A stretch of 64,000 nucleotides of DNA from NCBI RefSeq assembly GCF_025362475.1, contig NZ_JANYGH010000041.1, forward strand, positions 1-64,000. The letters are read 5' to 3'. Every line of letters starts with the position of its first letter. The stretch's first letter is position 1. Origin of the DNA: Mucilaginibacter sp. (lineage in GTDB: Bacteria > Bacteroidota > Bacteroidia > Sphingobacteriales > Sphingobacteriaceae). A model generated the notes under the pieces. That model searched no databases and was not told the DNA's origin. It worked only from the letters and a program-made list of their open reading frames with translations. The position numbers were made by a program, and so were the translations under genes. Positions 1 to 8,149 of the stretch are shown here, piece by piece.

Positions 1-56
1 TGTGCGGATTATAGATTACAGATGTGCAGATGGTTTTGGTGATTTTGTCGATTTTA

Positions 57-241
57 AGAAGCTGTTTAAAAATAGAGAAAAAGATCGTCATTGCGAGGTA
101 CGAAGCAATCCCAAACTGTGCAGATCGGATTTGTAAAGCTAATTCTGTTACCGAATTAGTTGACCTTTACAGCAATGACGGGTGGTTAAATGCTTCATTA
201 GAAGTATAAAAACATTAATAAATCAAATTTAAACAGCTTCT
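57..241. repeat. Palindromic element with 14-bp terminal inverted repeats
   Basis: The element is bounded by a perfect 14-bp inverted repeat (AGAAGCTGTTTAAA at 57-70, its complement at 228-241). Inside it is a second inverted pair (CGTCATTGC at 86-94, GCAATGACG at 173-181), and inside that a stem made of TGTAAAG+CTAATTC (132-145) against GAATTAG (153-159) and CTTTACA (165-171). The word GAGGTACGAAGCAA (95-108) recurs inverted at 51550-51563. The apparent reading frame at 24-209 is a by-product of the element. It has no transposase, so it resembles a MITE or REP-type element. It lies downstream of the minus-strand DUF4097 genes. Confidence 0.7.
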
Positions 242-303
242 AATAATTAATTGGCTCTTATCATTTTCAAATCTTCAAATCACCAGATTCTCAAATTATT
301 TTC

Positions 304-1119
304 TTACTTCGCCTTCCTGATATAAATACTGCCAAAAGTGGTTTTCATTAATATCTCGGGGCCGCCGCCGGCTATTTTGCCGTATACCCAGTCGTCAATT
401 TTAAGGCCGTACATGCCGTCTTTATTGCTGCGGGTAACGTTGGGTTTATGCTGCTCGGTAGCAACATCAAAGTCAGTAAAGACATCACCACGATCAGATT
501 TTAACTTCACGTTGGCTTTTAAGCCGGCAGGGAAGGTAATATCTATTTTTCCGTTGAGGGTAGAGAACGCCATAGCCGCCTTTGAATCAATAGACCTGAA
601 ACTCACAACCACCGGACCGTTAACCGTAGTGGCTACTACCGAGCCGGTGATATCTGTTAGCTTAATTGAACCATTTACGTTTGATACCTCCAGTTCGCCA
701 TCAAGGTTGCTGCCATTGATGTCGCCGCCATTTACGGTTGATATTTTAAAGGTATTACCCCCGCTTTTAGGAACTTTGATGGTTAGGTTAACAGGTTTGC
801 CCATGCTGCTGTGTACATTTACCTGGTTATCTTTTTCCTGCGCGCTGATATCCATACCATTGCTGTTTAAACGGCGCATACCACTTACTTTCTCTTTATC
901 TTTTTCACGCTCTTTCCGCTTTTCGTCAATCTGCCCCTCTACTACAATGGTTTTACCTTCGTAACCTATTATTGTTATCGAACCATCAATTAAACCCACA
1001 TTTAGTTTATAAGGTTTACCAGGATCACTCAGCGGAACAACCAATTGCTCCTGTGCCGATAACCGGGCCGTTAATAGTATGGCTGCTGCAAATACACTTA
1101 AAATCTTTATCGTCTTCAT
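304..1119 (-). CDS. DUF4097-type envelope protein (putative adhesin)
   Basis: A 271-residue protein with an N-terminal signal peptide ending near LSAQE, so it is exported. The body is a run of short beta-strand repeats with recurring VNG and LNG turns (STVNGGDINGS, VSNVNGSIKL, TTVNGPVVVS, STLNGKIDIT), typical of DUF4097 right-handed beta-solenoids. A lysine/glutamate-rich stretch sits near residues 65-80. Family members often lie downstream of ECF sigma/anti-sigma pairs, but no molecular function is established. It is the last gene of the minus-strand cluster, 11 nt after its paralogue, and probably shares its transcript with the sigma factor. Function beyond envelope localisation is unknown. 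Confidence 0.75.
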   Translation of the reverse strand: MKTIKILSVFAAAILLTARLSAQEQLVVPLSDPGKPYKLNVGLIDGSITIIGYEGKTIVVEGQIDEKRKEREKDKEKVSGMRRLNSNGMDISAQEKDNQVNVHSSMGKPVNLTIKVPKSGGNTFKISTVNGGDINGSNLDGELEVSNVNGSIKLTDITGSVVATTVNGPVVVSFRSIDSKAAMAFSTLNGKIDITFPAGLKANVKLKSDRGDVFTDFDVATEQHKPNVTRSNKDGMYGLKIDDWVYGKIAGGGPEILMKTTFGSIYIRKAK

Positions 1120-1130
1120 GTTATCCTCTG

Positions 1131-1982
1131 TTATTGTTGTTTTTTGATATAAATATTCCCATTAAGGGTTTCAAATTTGAATAGTTTACCACCCGAGCCA
1201 ATGCGCACATCAGAGTTGGAATTAAGTTTATACGTAGTACCCCCACCACTTTTTGCTTCAGTTTTTACCACCTTACTTGGCATTACCTGGGCATCGGGAA
1301 AATCAGTAAAGAACTGGCCGTTCATACTTTTAAATGACAGATCTGCCGATAAATTGGCGGGGTAAGTAATATTCATCTGCCCGTTTATGGTATGGTATGA
1401 TGATTCGCCGGGAGGCACAGCGAGGTAATTTACCGTTACAGGGCCGTTTACGGTATGTGCAATAGTAGTGCCCTTGGCATTGATGATCTCTAAAGAACCA
1501 TTTACGTTATTAACCTTTAATGAACCGTAAACATCCTTAACCGTAATATGGCCATCGTTTACTGTTGAAACAGCCAGGCTCATATTGAATGGCACTTTGA
1601 TGGTGTATTCCAGTTGTACTATGTAATTCTGGTGATGGTCTTTATCGTCGCGGGTCCAATTGTGGGGGCGGGTATCGTATGGTTCGGCAGTGTAAGCTAT
1701 TACACTATCTGCTTTTTGGTTAAAGCCCAGCTTAAATTCTTTTTTGGCCAGATCAACATCGGCCTGGGTTTTTCCTTTAATGGTTTGGTCAATTTCCATC
1801 AGCACCTTATCGCCTGCGTAGCCTTCTACCTTAATACTTCCCCAAATGTTGTAAACAACCACTATCCCTTTGCCAAAGGTAAACTGTTTGCTGATGTGTT
1901 CTTTATACTCCTGGCCGTGTGCCAGTGTTTGGGCAAAGCAAAGCCCCAGCGCCGTAAAAACGGTGATCAATGTTGTTTTCAT
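1131..1982 (-). CDS. DUF4097-type envelope protein, paralogue
   Basis: A 283-residue exported protein (signal peptide to about LAHGQE). It shows the same repeating beta-strand pattern as its neighbour, with VNDGHITVKDVYGSLKVNNVNG followed by TVNGPVTVNY and TINGQMNITY motifs, so the two genes look like an old tandem duplication. It starts 15 nt after the anti-sigma stop codon and is probably translated from one sigma/anti-sigma/DUF4097/DUF4097 mRNA. The solenoid fold suggests a structural or binding role in the periplasm or at the outer membrane. This is inference only; no catalytic motif is visible. Confidence 0.75.
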   Translation of the reverse strand: MKTTLITVFTALGLCFAQTLAHGQEYKEHISKQFTFGKGIVVVYNIWGSIKVEGYAGDKVLMEIDQTIKGKTQADVDLAKKEFKLGFNQKADSVIAYTAEPYDTRPHNWTRDDKDHHQNYIVQLEYTIKVPFNMSLAVSTVNDGHITVKDVYGSLKVNNVNGSLEIINAKGTTIAHTVNGPVTVNYLAVPPGESSYHTINGQMNITYPANLSADLSFKSMNGQFFTDFPDAQVMPSKVVKTEAKSGGGTTYKLNSNSDVRIGSGGKLFKFETLNGNIYIKKQQ

Positions 1983-1997
1983 AAAATGGTTCTTTTT

Positions 1998-2816
1998 TTA
2001 AATGAGTTGTGTTATGGTTTGCCTTATCTTGTCCTTTACGCCAGGATTAAGGTCCTTTTGTTTCAATAGTTGTTTAAATGAATTTACCGATCCTTTTTCC
2101 TGCAGTTTAAGCATCACATCGGCAATGGCTGATTGCATCAGCGGCGAATCCTGCTGTATGATGGATTGGATGAGCCCCTGCCTTACTTCCGGGTGCGCAG
2201 CCAGGTGGGTCAAAGCATCCAATGTGCTCAAACGTACATTCACATTCGGGTCGTTGTTAAGCGTGGCAAATAAAGCGTCAATCACCTCTTTATCGGCATG
2301 CTTGATCTCGCTGGTATAACTTACCCCCTTGATCCGTTCAGATGCGGAAGGATTCTCCAGCAGGGCCAGCATCATGGTTTGCTTTAACTCATGCACCTGC
2401 GAGGTAAGGGCCTGCAACTGCTCATCCTGCTTACCGGTGGTACTGGCATGGAAAACAAGGTACCCGCTACCAAAACTGATGAGCACTATAACCAAACTGT
2501 AAGCCAATGGCCAGCGTGGCTGCCATTGCCATAAACGGGCCAGCAGCTCTTTAATACTAAACGCCTCTTTTTTCTCATCAACAGATTGCTTGTAGGTATC
2601 CAGCATCGCCTTAAATTTTACCGGCATGTGGCCACCTGGCTCGGGCACCTGAATTTCATCCATCAAATCCCAAACCTGTTGTATGGCGGTAAATTCCTGC
2701 ATGCAGCTTTCGCAGCCTGCCAGGTGTTTTTCAAACTCCTCACGCTCAGCAATAGTTAGCTGTTTACTTATATAATCGCTAAATTTTTCCTCGTATTGCT
2801 CACAATTCATCTTCAT
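1998..2816 (-). CDS. Zinc-finger anti-sigma factor with HEAT-repeat periplasmic part
   Basis: A 272-residue membrane protein. Residues 1-50 carry an anti-sigma zinc-finger signature (C near residue 5, then HLAGCESC around residues 31-38), which would hold the sigma factor in the cytoplasm. One transmembrane helix follows at about 98-118 (LAYSLVIVLISFGSGYLVFH). The C-terminal part has paired amphipathic helices with HEAT-like repeats (DALFATLNNDPNVNVRLSTL, DALTHLAAHPEVRQGLIQSI, SAIADVMLKLQEKG). Its start lies 5 nt after the sigma-factor stop, the usual arrangement for a sigma/anti-sigma pair. The HEAT module probably senses or binds an envelope partner, with the adjacent DUF4097 proteins as candidates. 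An alternative start is the Met two codons downstream. Confidence 0.85.
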   Translation of the reverse strand: MKMNCEQYEEKFSDYISKQLTIAEREEFEKHLAGCESCMQEFTAIQQVWDLMDEIQVPEPGGHMPVKFKAMLDTYKQSVDEKKEAFSIKELLARLWQWQPRWPLAYSLVIVLISFGSGYLVFHASTTGKQDEQLQALTSQVHELKQTMMLALLENPSASERIKGVSYTSEIKHADKEVIDALFATLNNDPNVNVRLSTLDALTHLAAHPEVRQGLIQSIIQQDSPLMQSAIADVMLKLQEKGSVNSFKQLLKQKDLNPGVKDKIRQTITQLI

Positions 2817-2821
2817 CCTGT

Positions 2822-3376
2822 TTAACGTTCCATTTTGGTGTAAATATCCTTTAACTCCTGCATGGCCCTAAAGGCGCGAACTTTAGCGGCACCTTCCGTG
2901 ATGCCTAAAATTTGCCCTATCTCCTGGTATTTCAGCTCCTGGAAACGGCTCAGGGTCAGTATTTCCCGGTTGTCATCGCTTAGCTTATTCATCGCCATGT
3001 ATAAACCGGCATTAGCTTGCTTTTTTTCCAGGTGCTCATCGGCACTGGCGCCACCGGGAAGCCTATCGGCCAATTCATTAGCATCATGGTGCGTTCCGGG
3101 CAGTTTGCCTTTTTTTTTGACCTCATCTTTCAGCACGTTGCGGGCTATCTGGTACATCCAGGCCATAAACTCGCCCTCGCCGGTAAAACTGTTACGGTAC
3201 CGCAGCATTTTGTAAAACACAGTTTGCACCATATCCTCGCTGGCCTCGCGGTGATAGGTCATGTGGAACAAAAAGCCATACAACGAACGGTAATGCCTCT
3301 CGAACAGCAAACCCATCCTTTCCAAATCTCCGGCTTTTACCCGGAGCATGATCGTGTTATCACTAAGTGCGTTCAA
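2822..3376 (-). CDS. ECF RNA polymerase sigma factor
   Basis: A 184-residue sigma-70 family protein of ECF size, with region 2 at about residues 20-85 (FERHYRSLYGFLFHMTYH, then EDMVQTVFYKMLRYR) and region 4 at about 128-178 (LSDDNREILTLSRFQELKYQ, EIGQILGITEGAAKVRAFRA). It lacks the regions 1 and 3 of housekeeping sigma factors. It leads a minus-strand cluster with its putative anti-sigma factor and two DUF4097 envelope proteins, so it is likely an envelope-stress or surface-state sigma that may autoregulate. The upstream intergenic region is occupied by the repeat tract at 3440-3690. Confidence 0.92.
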   Translation of the reverse strand: MNALSDNTIMLRVKAGDLERMGLLFERHYRSLYGFLFHMTYHREASEDMVQTVFYKMLRYRNSFTGEGEFMAWMYQIARNVLKDEVKKKGKLPGTHHDANELADRLPGGASADEHLEKKQANAGLYMAMNKLSDDNREILTLSRFQELKYQEIGQILGITEGAAKVRAFRAMQELKDIYTKMER

Positions 3377-3702
3377 AAAAGGCTCGGTTATTTTAATTTA
3401 TATATTGGAGACCGCAGAAATTTTAATTGGTTACAGAAAGTTAGAAAAAAATCGAAGATTTTTTTGATCAAGGAGCAAGGATTTTTGGAACAAGGACTTT
3501 TAGAGCAAAGAGCAAAGATTTTTGGAACAAAGACATTTAGAGTAAGGAGCAAGGATTTTTGGACAAAGGACAAAAAGAAGGAAAATGCATCCTTCATCTT
3601 TTGTCCTAAAATTTTTACTCTAAATGTCTTTGCTCCTTGATCCAAAAATCTTTACTCCAAAAGTGCTTGCTCCAAGAACCTATTCTCAATATATTTAACC
3701 TC
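3377..3702. other. Intergenic region between sigma factor and YjbQ
   Basis: This divergent intergenic region must contain the promoters for the sigma operon (minus) and yjbQ (plus). Most of it (3440-3690) is a word-repeat tract. The frames crossing it translate only to repetitive Lys/Phe/Leu-rich peptides and I do not regard them as genes. I see no clear promoter match. Confidence 0.6.
3440..3690. repeat. Self-complementary low-complexity word-repeat tract
   Basis: The tract repeats variants of the words ATTTTTGGA, CAAGGA, GGAGCAAGG and GGACAAAGGAC on its left half and their complements on its right half. A perfect 17-bp inverted repeat lies at 3528-3544 and 3616-3632 (CAAAGACATTTAGAGTA and complement). 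The centre is a tighter hairpin, AGGACAAAA (3567-3575) against TTTTGTCCT (3599-3607), continued inward by GAAGGA/TCCTTC. The right edge repeats CTCCAAAA and CTCCAAGA words. The whole could fold into one long imperfect stem. It resembles the tract at 16271-16410 in design but uses different words. Confidence 0.7.
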
Positions 3703-4125
3703 ATGCAAATACATCAGCAAATTCTTCGCCTCCGGGAGCGCAAACGGGGCTTTCATTTAATTACTGCCGAAGTTTTGCAGGCTATACCGCAAATAGCAAC
3801 GATGCGGGTAGGAGTGATGCAGGTTTTTATTCAGCATACCTCGGCATCTTTAACTATTAATGAAAATGCCGACCCAACCGTGCGGCAGGATTTTGAAATG
3901 TATTTTAACAAGGCCGTGCCCGAGAATGATCCCGACTACAGGCATGATGATGAAGGATCCGATGATATGCCGGCTCATTTAAAAGCAGCCATGCTGGGTA
4001 GTTCGGTAATGGTGCCTATCCGTAATGGTCGCCCGGCCTTTGGTACCTGGCAGGGTATTTATCTGTGCGAACATCGGAATTATGGCGGCAGCCGCGACCT
4101 GGTTATTACAGCCTGGGGCGAGTAG
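3703..4125 (+). CDS. YjbQ family protein (UPF0047)
   Basis: The 140-residue protein from ATG 3703 matches the usual length of the family. An upstream in-frame ATG at 3637 would add 22 residues encoded by the repeat tract, so it is unlikely. Family landmarks are FIQHTSASLTINENADPTVR, DDEGSDDMPAHLKAAMLG and FGTWQGIYLCEHRNYGG, with the conserved histidines and acidic residues that form the single active-site pocket. Some members (E. coli YjbQ) have thiamine-phosphate synthase side activity, but the physiological role is unsettled. It is likely cytoplasmic and monocistronic. Confidence 0.88.
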   Translation: MQIHQQILRLRERKRGFHLITAEVLQAIPQIATMRVGVMQVFIQHTSASLTINENADPTVRQDFEMYFNKAVPENDPDYRHDDEGSDDMPAHLKAAMLGSSVMVPIRNGRPAFGTWQGIYLCEHRNYGGSRDLVITAWGE

Positions 4126-4196
4126 AGTATGAGTTAAACTACTCGGGTATCACCCAGGGAAATTGCGTTTAAAAACTAAATTAAAACTTTCAGCAA

Positions 4197-4221
4197 AGCG
4201 ATGGGTTTCAAACCCATCGCT
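4197..4221. repeat. Perfect 25-bp palindrome
   Basis: Arms of 12 bp (AGCGATGGGTTT and complement) flank a single central C. The element lies about 70 nt after the yjbQ stop, in the convergent gap before the DUF779 gene. No T-run follows, so it is not a standard intrinsic terminator. It may be a REP-like element or a processing/termination hairpin read from both sides. Confidence 0.6.
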
Positions 4222-4342
4222 ATTTGCCAATATTCTGAGCCAAACAGGGTCATTTAATAGATTTTTCTGGCGTTTGCCCCTTTAAATATTAAAAAGCGAT
4301 TTCGCGGGATATCTCCCGGCTTATTATAAATGTTTAAGATTT

Positions 4343-4717
4343 TTATGATTCAAAATATTCTACAGGCTCCAGGTCATTCAACTCCTCATCGGTAAATAAG
4401 CGGGAGCGGATAATAAACCGGATACCCATCGGGATCTCGATAGAGAAACTGGACCCCCTGCCGGGAGTAACATCAAGTGTAAGGTGTGTGTGCCGCCAGT
4501 ATTCAAACTGATCAATGCTCATGAAAAAATCGAAGCCTGCTACTTCGCCAATCTTTACATCACTGCTGCCAATTTTAAATTCACCTTTTTCAAAACACAT
4601 GGGCGAGGAACCATCGCAACAACCTCCGCTTTGATGAAACATCAGCGGGCCAAATTTGACTTTTAGCTCAGCTATCACCTTTTCGGCTTCGGGAGTAACA
4701 GAAACTCTTTTGGTCAT
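4343..4717 (-). CDS. DUF779 protein, aldehyde dehydrogenase partner
   Basis: A 124-residue cytoplasmic protein with the family signature FHQSGGCCDGSSPMC (about residues 27-41), a compact cysteine-rich motif. The WRHTHLTLDVTPGRGSSFSI segment and the acidic FTDEELNDLEP tail are also typical. DUF779 genes are regularly found next to ExaC/AcoD-type acetaldehyde dehydrogenases, as here, but their biochemical role is not known. The gene lies 230 nt downstream of the dehydrogenase on the same strand, with a terminator-like hairpin between, so it may be expressed at a lower level by read-through. Confidence 0.85.
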   Translation of the reverse strand: MTKRVSVTPEAEKVIAELKVKFGPLMFHQSGGCCDGSSPMCFEKGEFKIGSSDVKIGEVAGFDFFMSIDQFEYWRHTHLTLDVTPGRGSSFSIEIPMGIRFIIRSRLFTDEELNDLEPVEYFES

Positions 4718-4890
4718 GGCAGGTAGGTTATAAGAAATAACAAATTCTTTTTTGCAAAAGTACGGGTCCTTTTTTGGAGCACGCGCAGGTTGAGCTGCAA
4801 AATAGCAGTGGCTGCGTTCTTAGTTAATGAAAACACAACCCACCGCTTCTTAATAGGGGAATTGTCTACTCTTTGCTTTTCATCTGGTAT

Positions 4891-4928
4891 TAAAAAGAGG
4901 CGCTGCAATAGCCCAATACAATTGCAGC
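4891..4928 (-). terminator. Terminator-like hairpin after aldehyde dehydrogenase
   Basis: Read on the minus strand, GCTGCAAT (4928-4921) pairs with ATTGCAGC (4909-4902), with GAGG/CCTC extending the stem outward, followed by a T-run (complement of 4892-4896). It sits between the dehydrogenase stop and the DUF779 start and could end or attenuate transcription. Confidence 0.6.
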
Positions 4929-4947
4929 AACCTCAACTCGCCTGGTC

Positions 4948-6450
4948 TTAAAAAAAGCCCAGTTTGTTCTTATTATAGGAGATCAGCATATTCTTTGTCT
5001 GGCGGTAATAGTTCAGCATCATTTTATGATTTTCCCTGCCGAAACCTGATTTTTTATACCCGCCGAATGGTGCATGTGCAGGGTAGGCATGGTAGCAGTT
5101 AACCCAAACGCGGCCGGCCTGTATAGCGCGCGGTACCTGGTAAATTTCGTGTGCATCGCGGGTCCAAACACCTGCGCCCAAACCATAAAGGGTGTCGTTG
5201 GCAATTTCGATGGCTTCCTCAACGGTTTTAAAAGTGGTAACTGATACAACCGGACCAAAAATTTCTTCCTGGAAAATGCGCATCTTATTATTCCCTTTAA
5301 ATATAGTTGGTGTTATGTAATACCCGTTTGCAAGGTCGCCATCAAGCTTCAGGGCATCGCCGCCGGCTAATACTTCGGCACCTTCTTTTTTACCAATATC
5401 CAGGTAACTCAGGATCTTTTCGTACTGATCATTTGATGCCTGCGCACCCATCATGGTGGTTGAATCCAGCGGGTCGCCCATTTTGATGGCTTTGGTGCGG
5501 GCAATTACGCGCTCCATAAATTTATCGTAAATGTTTTCATGTACCAGCATGCGCGATGGGCAGGTACAAACCTCGCCCTGGTTTAAGGCAAATAGTACAG
5601 CGCCTTCTACAGCCTTGTCAAAAAACTCATCATCAGCATCGCCAACAGATTCAAAGAAAATATTTGGCGATTTACCGCCAAGCTCCATTGTAACGGGGAT
5701 CAGGTTTTCTGACGCGTATTGCATGATCAGCCTGCCGGTTGTGGTTTCGCCGGTAAAGGCAACCTTACTGATGCGTGGGTTAGTTGCCAATGGCTTGCCG
5801 GCTTCGGGTCCAAAACCGGTAACAATGTTTAATACACCAGCAGGCAGGATATCGCCTATCAGTTCCATCAGCACCATAATGCTGGTAGGGGTTTGCTCTG
5901 CAGGTTTTACTACCACGCAACAGCCGGCAGCCAAAGCAGGGGCTATTTTCCAGGTGGCCATGAGTAAAGGAAAATTCCAGGGGATAATTTGCCCTACTAC
6001 GCCAAGCGGCTCCTGCAGGTTAATGCTTACGGTAAACTCATCATGCTCAGATATACTGCTTTCTTCGGCACGTATGGCGCCGGCAAAGTAGCGGAAATGA
6101 TCAACCACCAGTGGCAAATCGGCAGCCATGGTTTCGCGGATGGCTTTGCCATTATCAATGGTTTCTACCGTGGCCAGGTAACTTAGGTTATCCTCAATCA
6201 CCTGCGCTATTTTTAACAGCAGGTTGCTGCGCAGGGTTGCCGCCGTTTTACTCCAGGTTTTAAATGCCTCGGTAGCAGCATCAACAGCTGCGTCAATATC
6301 TTCTTTGGTTGAGCGCGCGGCCCGGGTAAAAACTTTGCCATCAATAGGCGAAATATTGTCAAAATATTCTCCTTTGCCGGGCGGAACAAACTTACCGCCA
6401 ATAAAATTATCGTACTTTTCCTTAAAGATTGGTCTTTGCGCTACACTCAT
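4948..6450 (-). CDS. NAD(P)-dependent aldehyde dehydrogenase (ExaC/AldB type)
   Basis: A 500-residue cytoplasmic enzyme of the ALDH superfamily that oxidises short aldehydes, probably acetaldehyde, to the acid. Visible landmarks are [19 protein letters not shown] (cofactor domain), [18 protein letters not shown], the general-base motif MELGGKSPN (Glu256) and the nucleophile motif [11 protein letters not shown] (Cys295). The C-terminal part contains [10 protein letters not shown] and [14 protein letters not shown]. The length is normal. The neighbours are diagnostic: a DUF779 gene downstream and a divergent AraC regulator upstream, which together suggest induction by alcohol or aldehyde. Confidence 0.93.
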   Translation of the reverse strand: MSVAQRPIFKEKYDNFIGGKFVPPGKGEYFDNISPIDGKVFTRAARSTKEDIDAAVDAATEAFKTWSKTAATLRSNLLLKIAQVIEDNLSYLATVETIDNGKAIRETMAADLPLVVDHFRYFAGAIRAEESSISEHDEFTVSINLQEPLGVVGQIIPWNFPLLMATWKIAPALAAGCCVVVKPAEQTPTSIMVLMELIGDILPAGVLNIVTGFGPEAGKPLATNPRISKVAFTGETTTGRLIMQYASENLIPVTMELGGKSPNIFFESVGDADDEFFDKAVEGAVLFALNQGEVCTCPSRMLVHENIYDKFMERVIARTKAIKMGDPLDSTTMMGAQASNDQYEKILSYLDIGKKEGAEVLAGGDALKLDGDLANGYYITPTIFKGNNKMRIFQEEIFGPVVSVTTFKTVEEAIEIANDTLYGLGAGVWTRDAHEIYQVPRAIQAGRVWVNCYHAYPAHAPFGGYKKSGFGRENHKMMLNYYRQTKNMLISYNKNKLGFF

Positions 6451-6540
6451 AATGGTTTTTGTTTTTTAATTGGTGTAGCTAAGGTAAGTGCCTATGGCAT
6501 TGGTTATTTGCACAATGCTATCAATTGGGTGCATTATAGT

Positions 6541-6557
6541 TTCAATTTTAAATTGAA
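6541..6557. promoter_or_regulatory. Candidate operator palindrome between ALDH and AraC genes
   Basis: TTCAATTT T AAATTGAA is a perfect 17-bp dyad, flanked by weaker TTATA/TTATAA symmetry. It lies 91 nt upstream of the dehydrogenase start and 50 nt upstream of the regulator start, which is where a shared AraC-family operator would be expected. The sequence is AT-rich, so chance symmetry is possible. Confidence 0.4.
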
Positions 6558-6606
6558 TTATAAAGTATCATTAACTATGCCTAACTTGTTTTAAATTAAG
6601 CCAATT

Positions 6607-7536
6607 ATGAATGAGAGAAACCTGGTATCTCCGTTTGCCCTGAGTGGTAAAAAGGAGATACAAACGCTTGTGGAAAATCGTAAGGCATACACTTTAAATC
6701 ATTGTGAACTTAATATTTACGAAACTTATCAGCGCAGCGAGCTTGTGCCTCTCACTTTTAACGACCTGGTGATTACCAGTATGCTGCGGGGCAAAAAGGT
6801 AATGCACTTGTTTGATAAACCCGGCTTTGATTACCTGCCCGGCGAAACGGTTATTGTACCGCCCAATGTTACCATGACAATTGATTTTCCCGAAGCATCT
6901 GAGCTTAATCCATCACAGTGTACGGCATTGGCTATTAACCACCAGGAGATAAAAAGTACCATTGATTTTTTGAACGAGAATTACCCGCGGGCCGATGATG
7001 ATAAATGGCAGCTTAATTACCAGCAGTTTCATTTTTTTAATAACCATGAGCTGGCGCAGCTCATTAATAAGCTCATCAGCATAAGCACCGGCGATGTGCT
7101 TACCAAAGATGTGCTGGCCAACCTGACTCTTAAAGAATTGCTTATCCGTATTATGCAGATGCAAAACCTGCACCATGTACAGGAAAACCTGCAGCAACTA
7201 TCTGCCGGTAACCGGTTTGCTTATATTTTACAATACATTAAAAGTCACCTTACCGAAAAACTGAATATTGACGCCCTTAGCCAGATGGCCTACATGAGCA
7301 AAGCCAGTTTCTTTAGAACCTTTAAGTATGAAATGGGGATGTCGCCGGTTGATTATATTATTAAGGAACGGATAGAATTTGCCAAACAGTTATTGCACAA
7401 CCCGTATTGCAGTATGGCCGATGCCTGCTTTAAAGCAGGTTTTAACAACCAGCATTATTTTAGCCGCGCTTTCAGGAAAATTGCCGGTACTACGCCCAGT
7501 TTATACAAGGCAGGGATATTGAAGGTTGTTAATTAG
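6607..7536 (+). CDS. AraC family transcriptional regulator, probable aldehyde dehydrogenase activator
   Basis: A 309-residue protein with an N-terminal beta-rich ligand-binding domain (about 20-190; PLTFNDLVITSMLRGKKVMH, PGETVIVPPN) and a C-terminal AraC double helix-turn-helix (about 205-305). The latter contains LNIDALSQMAYMSKASFFRT, then ADACFKAGFNNQHYFSRAF and TTPSLYK. It is divergent from the aldehyde dehydrogenase across a 156-nt region holding a palindrome, so it most likely controls that gene. N-terminal domains of this AraC type commonly appear with exaC-like dehydrogenases. The effector cannot be deduced. Confidence 0.9.
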   Translation: MNERNLVSPFALSGKKEIQTLVENRKAYTLNHCELNIYETYQRSELVPLTFNDLVITSMLRGKKVMHLFDKPGFDYLPGETVIVPPNVTMTIDFPEASELNPSQCTALAINHQEIKSTIDFLNENYPRADDDKWQLNYQQFHFFNNHELAQLINKLISISTGDVLTKDVLANLTLKELLIRIMQMQNLHHVQENLQQLSAGNRFAYILQYIKSHLTEKLNIDALSQMAYMSKASFFRTFKYEMGMSPVDYIIKERIEFAKQLLHNPYCSMADACFKAGFNNQHYFSRAFRKIAGTTPSLYKAGILKVVN

Positions 7537-7596
7537 GAAATTTTTACTCGCGCGATTGTTACTAAATGCGGCTTAAATATTCTTTTTTCGCCCTCA

Positions 7597-7836
7597 TCAG
7601 GCTGCAAATTCTTTGTCGCCATTGATCACGTCGACAGGGTCTATTTCCAGGATGTCGCAGATCTTGAAAAATCTATCTAGGGTTAGTTTTACGTTTCCTA
7701 ATTCAATTTTACTGTAGGTATTTTGCGATACATTAAGCTTAGCCGCCAGGTACTCCTGCGAATAGCTTAACTGCTGCCTGGTGTTCCTTATGCTTTCGGC
7801 CACCGTTTTTACATGATAATCCCTGGAATTTTTCAT
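7597..7836 (-). CDS. XRE-family helix-turn-helix regulator
   Basis: A small DNA-binding protein of 79 residues from ATG 7836; the longer frame to 7902 adds an unconserved hydrophobic stretch (PVFFYVIVKN), so I prefer the internal start. The HTH spans most of it: ESIRNTRQQLSYSQEYLAAK, LNVSQNTYSKIELG, LTLDRFFKICDILEIDP. The SQEYLAAKLNVSQNTYSKIE core is a clear Cro/CI-type fold. There is no toxin partner next to it and it is convergent with the AraC gene. Targets are unknown. Confidence 0.85.
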   Translation of the reverse strand: MKNSRDYHVKTVAESIRNTRQQLSYSQEYLAAKLNVSQNTYSKIELGNVKLTLDRFFKICDILEIDPVDVINGDKEFAA

Positions 7837-8149
7837 GAAGTTGCTTAATTTGTTTTTAACAATTACGTAAAAAAAAACAGGTTGGATTTTAGCTTCAGGC
7901 ATTTATTGCGATAAAAGGTAGTCGCGCAGGTTGTGGGGGCAAAATCGCTTTTTAAATTTAGTGGGAAGCTTTCCATATTATTGTATTTAGTGTTGCTGAT
8001 AGTCAATTGTATCACATGACCGATACCGCACATATTCTTGTATCAAAAATGGACGGTGGTTAGTTTTTAATATTGTAAATATTTGATAATCAATTATATG
8101 CAACCATGGCATTCGCTTTGCTTCATGTTGTTCACTAAGGGATAGCATC

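Noticed and set aside
24..209. Open frame in the palindromic element
   Set aside because: It overlaps the inverted repeats, has no recognisable family and is explained by the element.
338..2069. Plus-strand open frames opposite the DUF4097 and anti-sigma genes
   Set aside because: They are antisense shadows of clear minus-strand genes with signal peptides and family motifs.
3388..3645. Frames crossing the word-repeat tract
   Set aside because: The peptides are repetitive Phe/Leu/Lys strings created by the tract.
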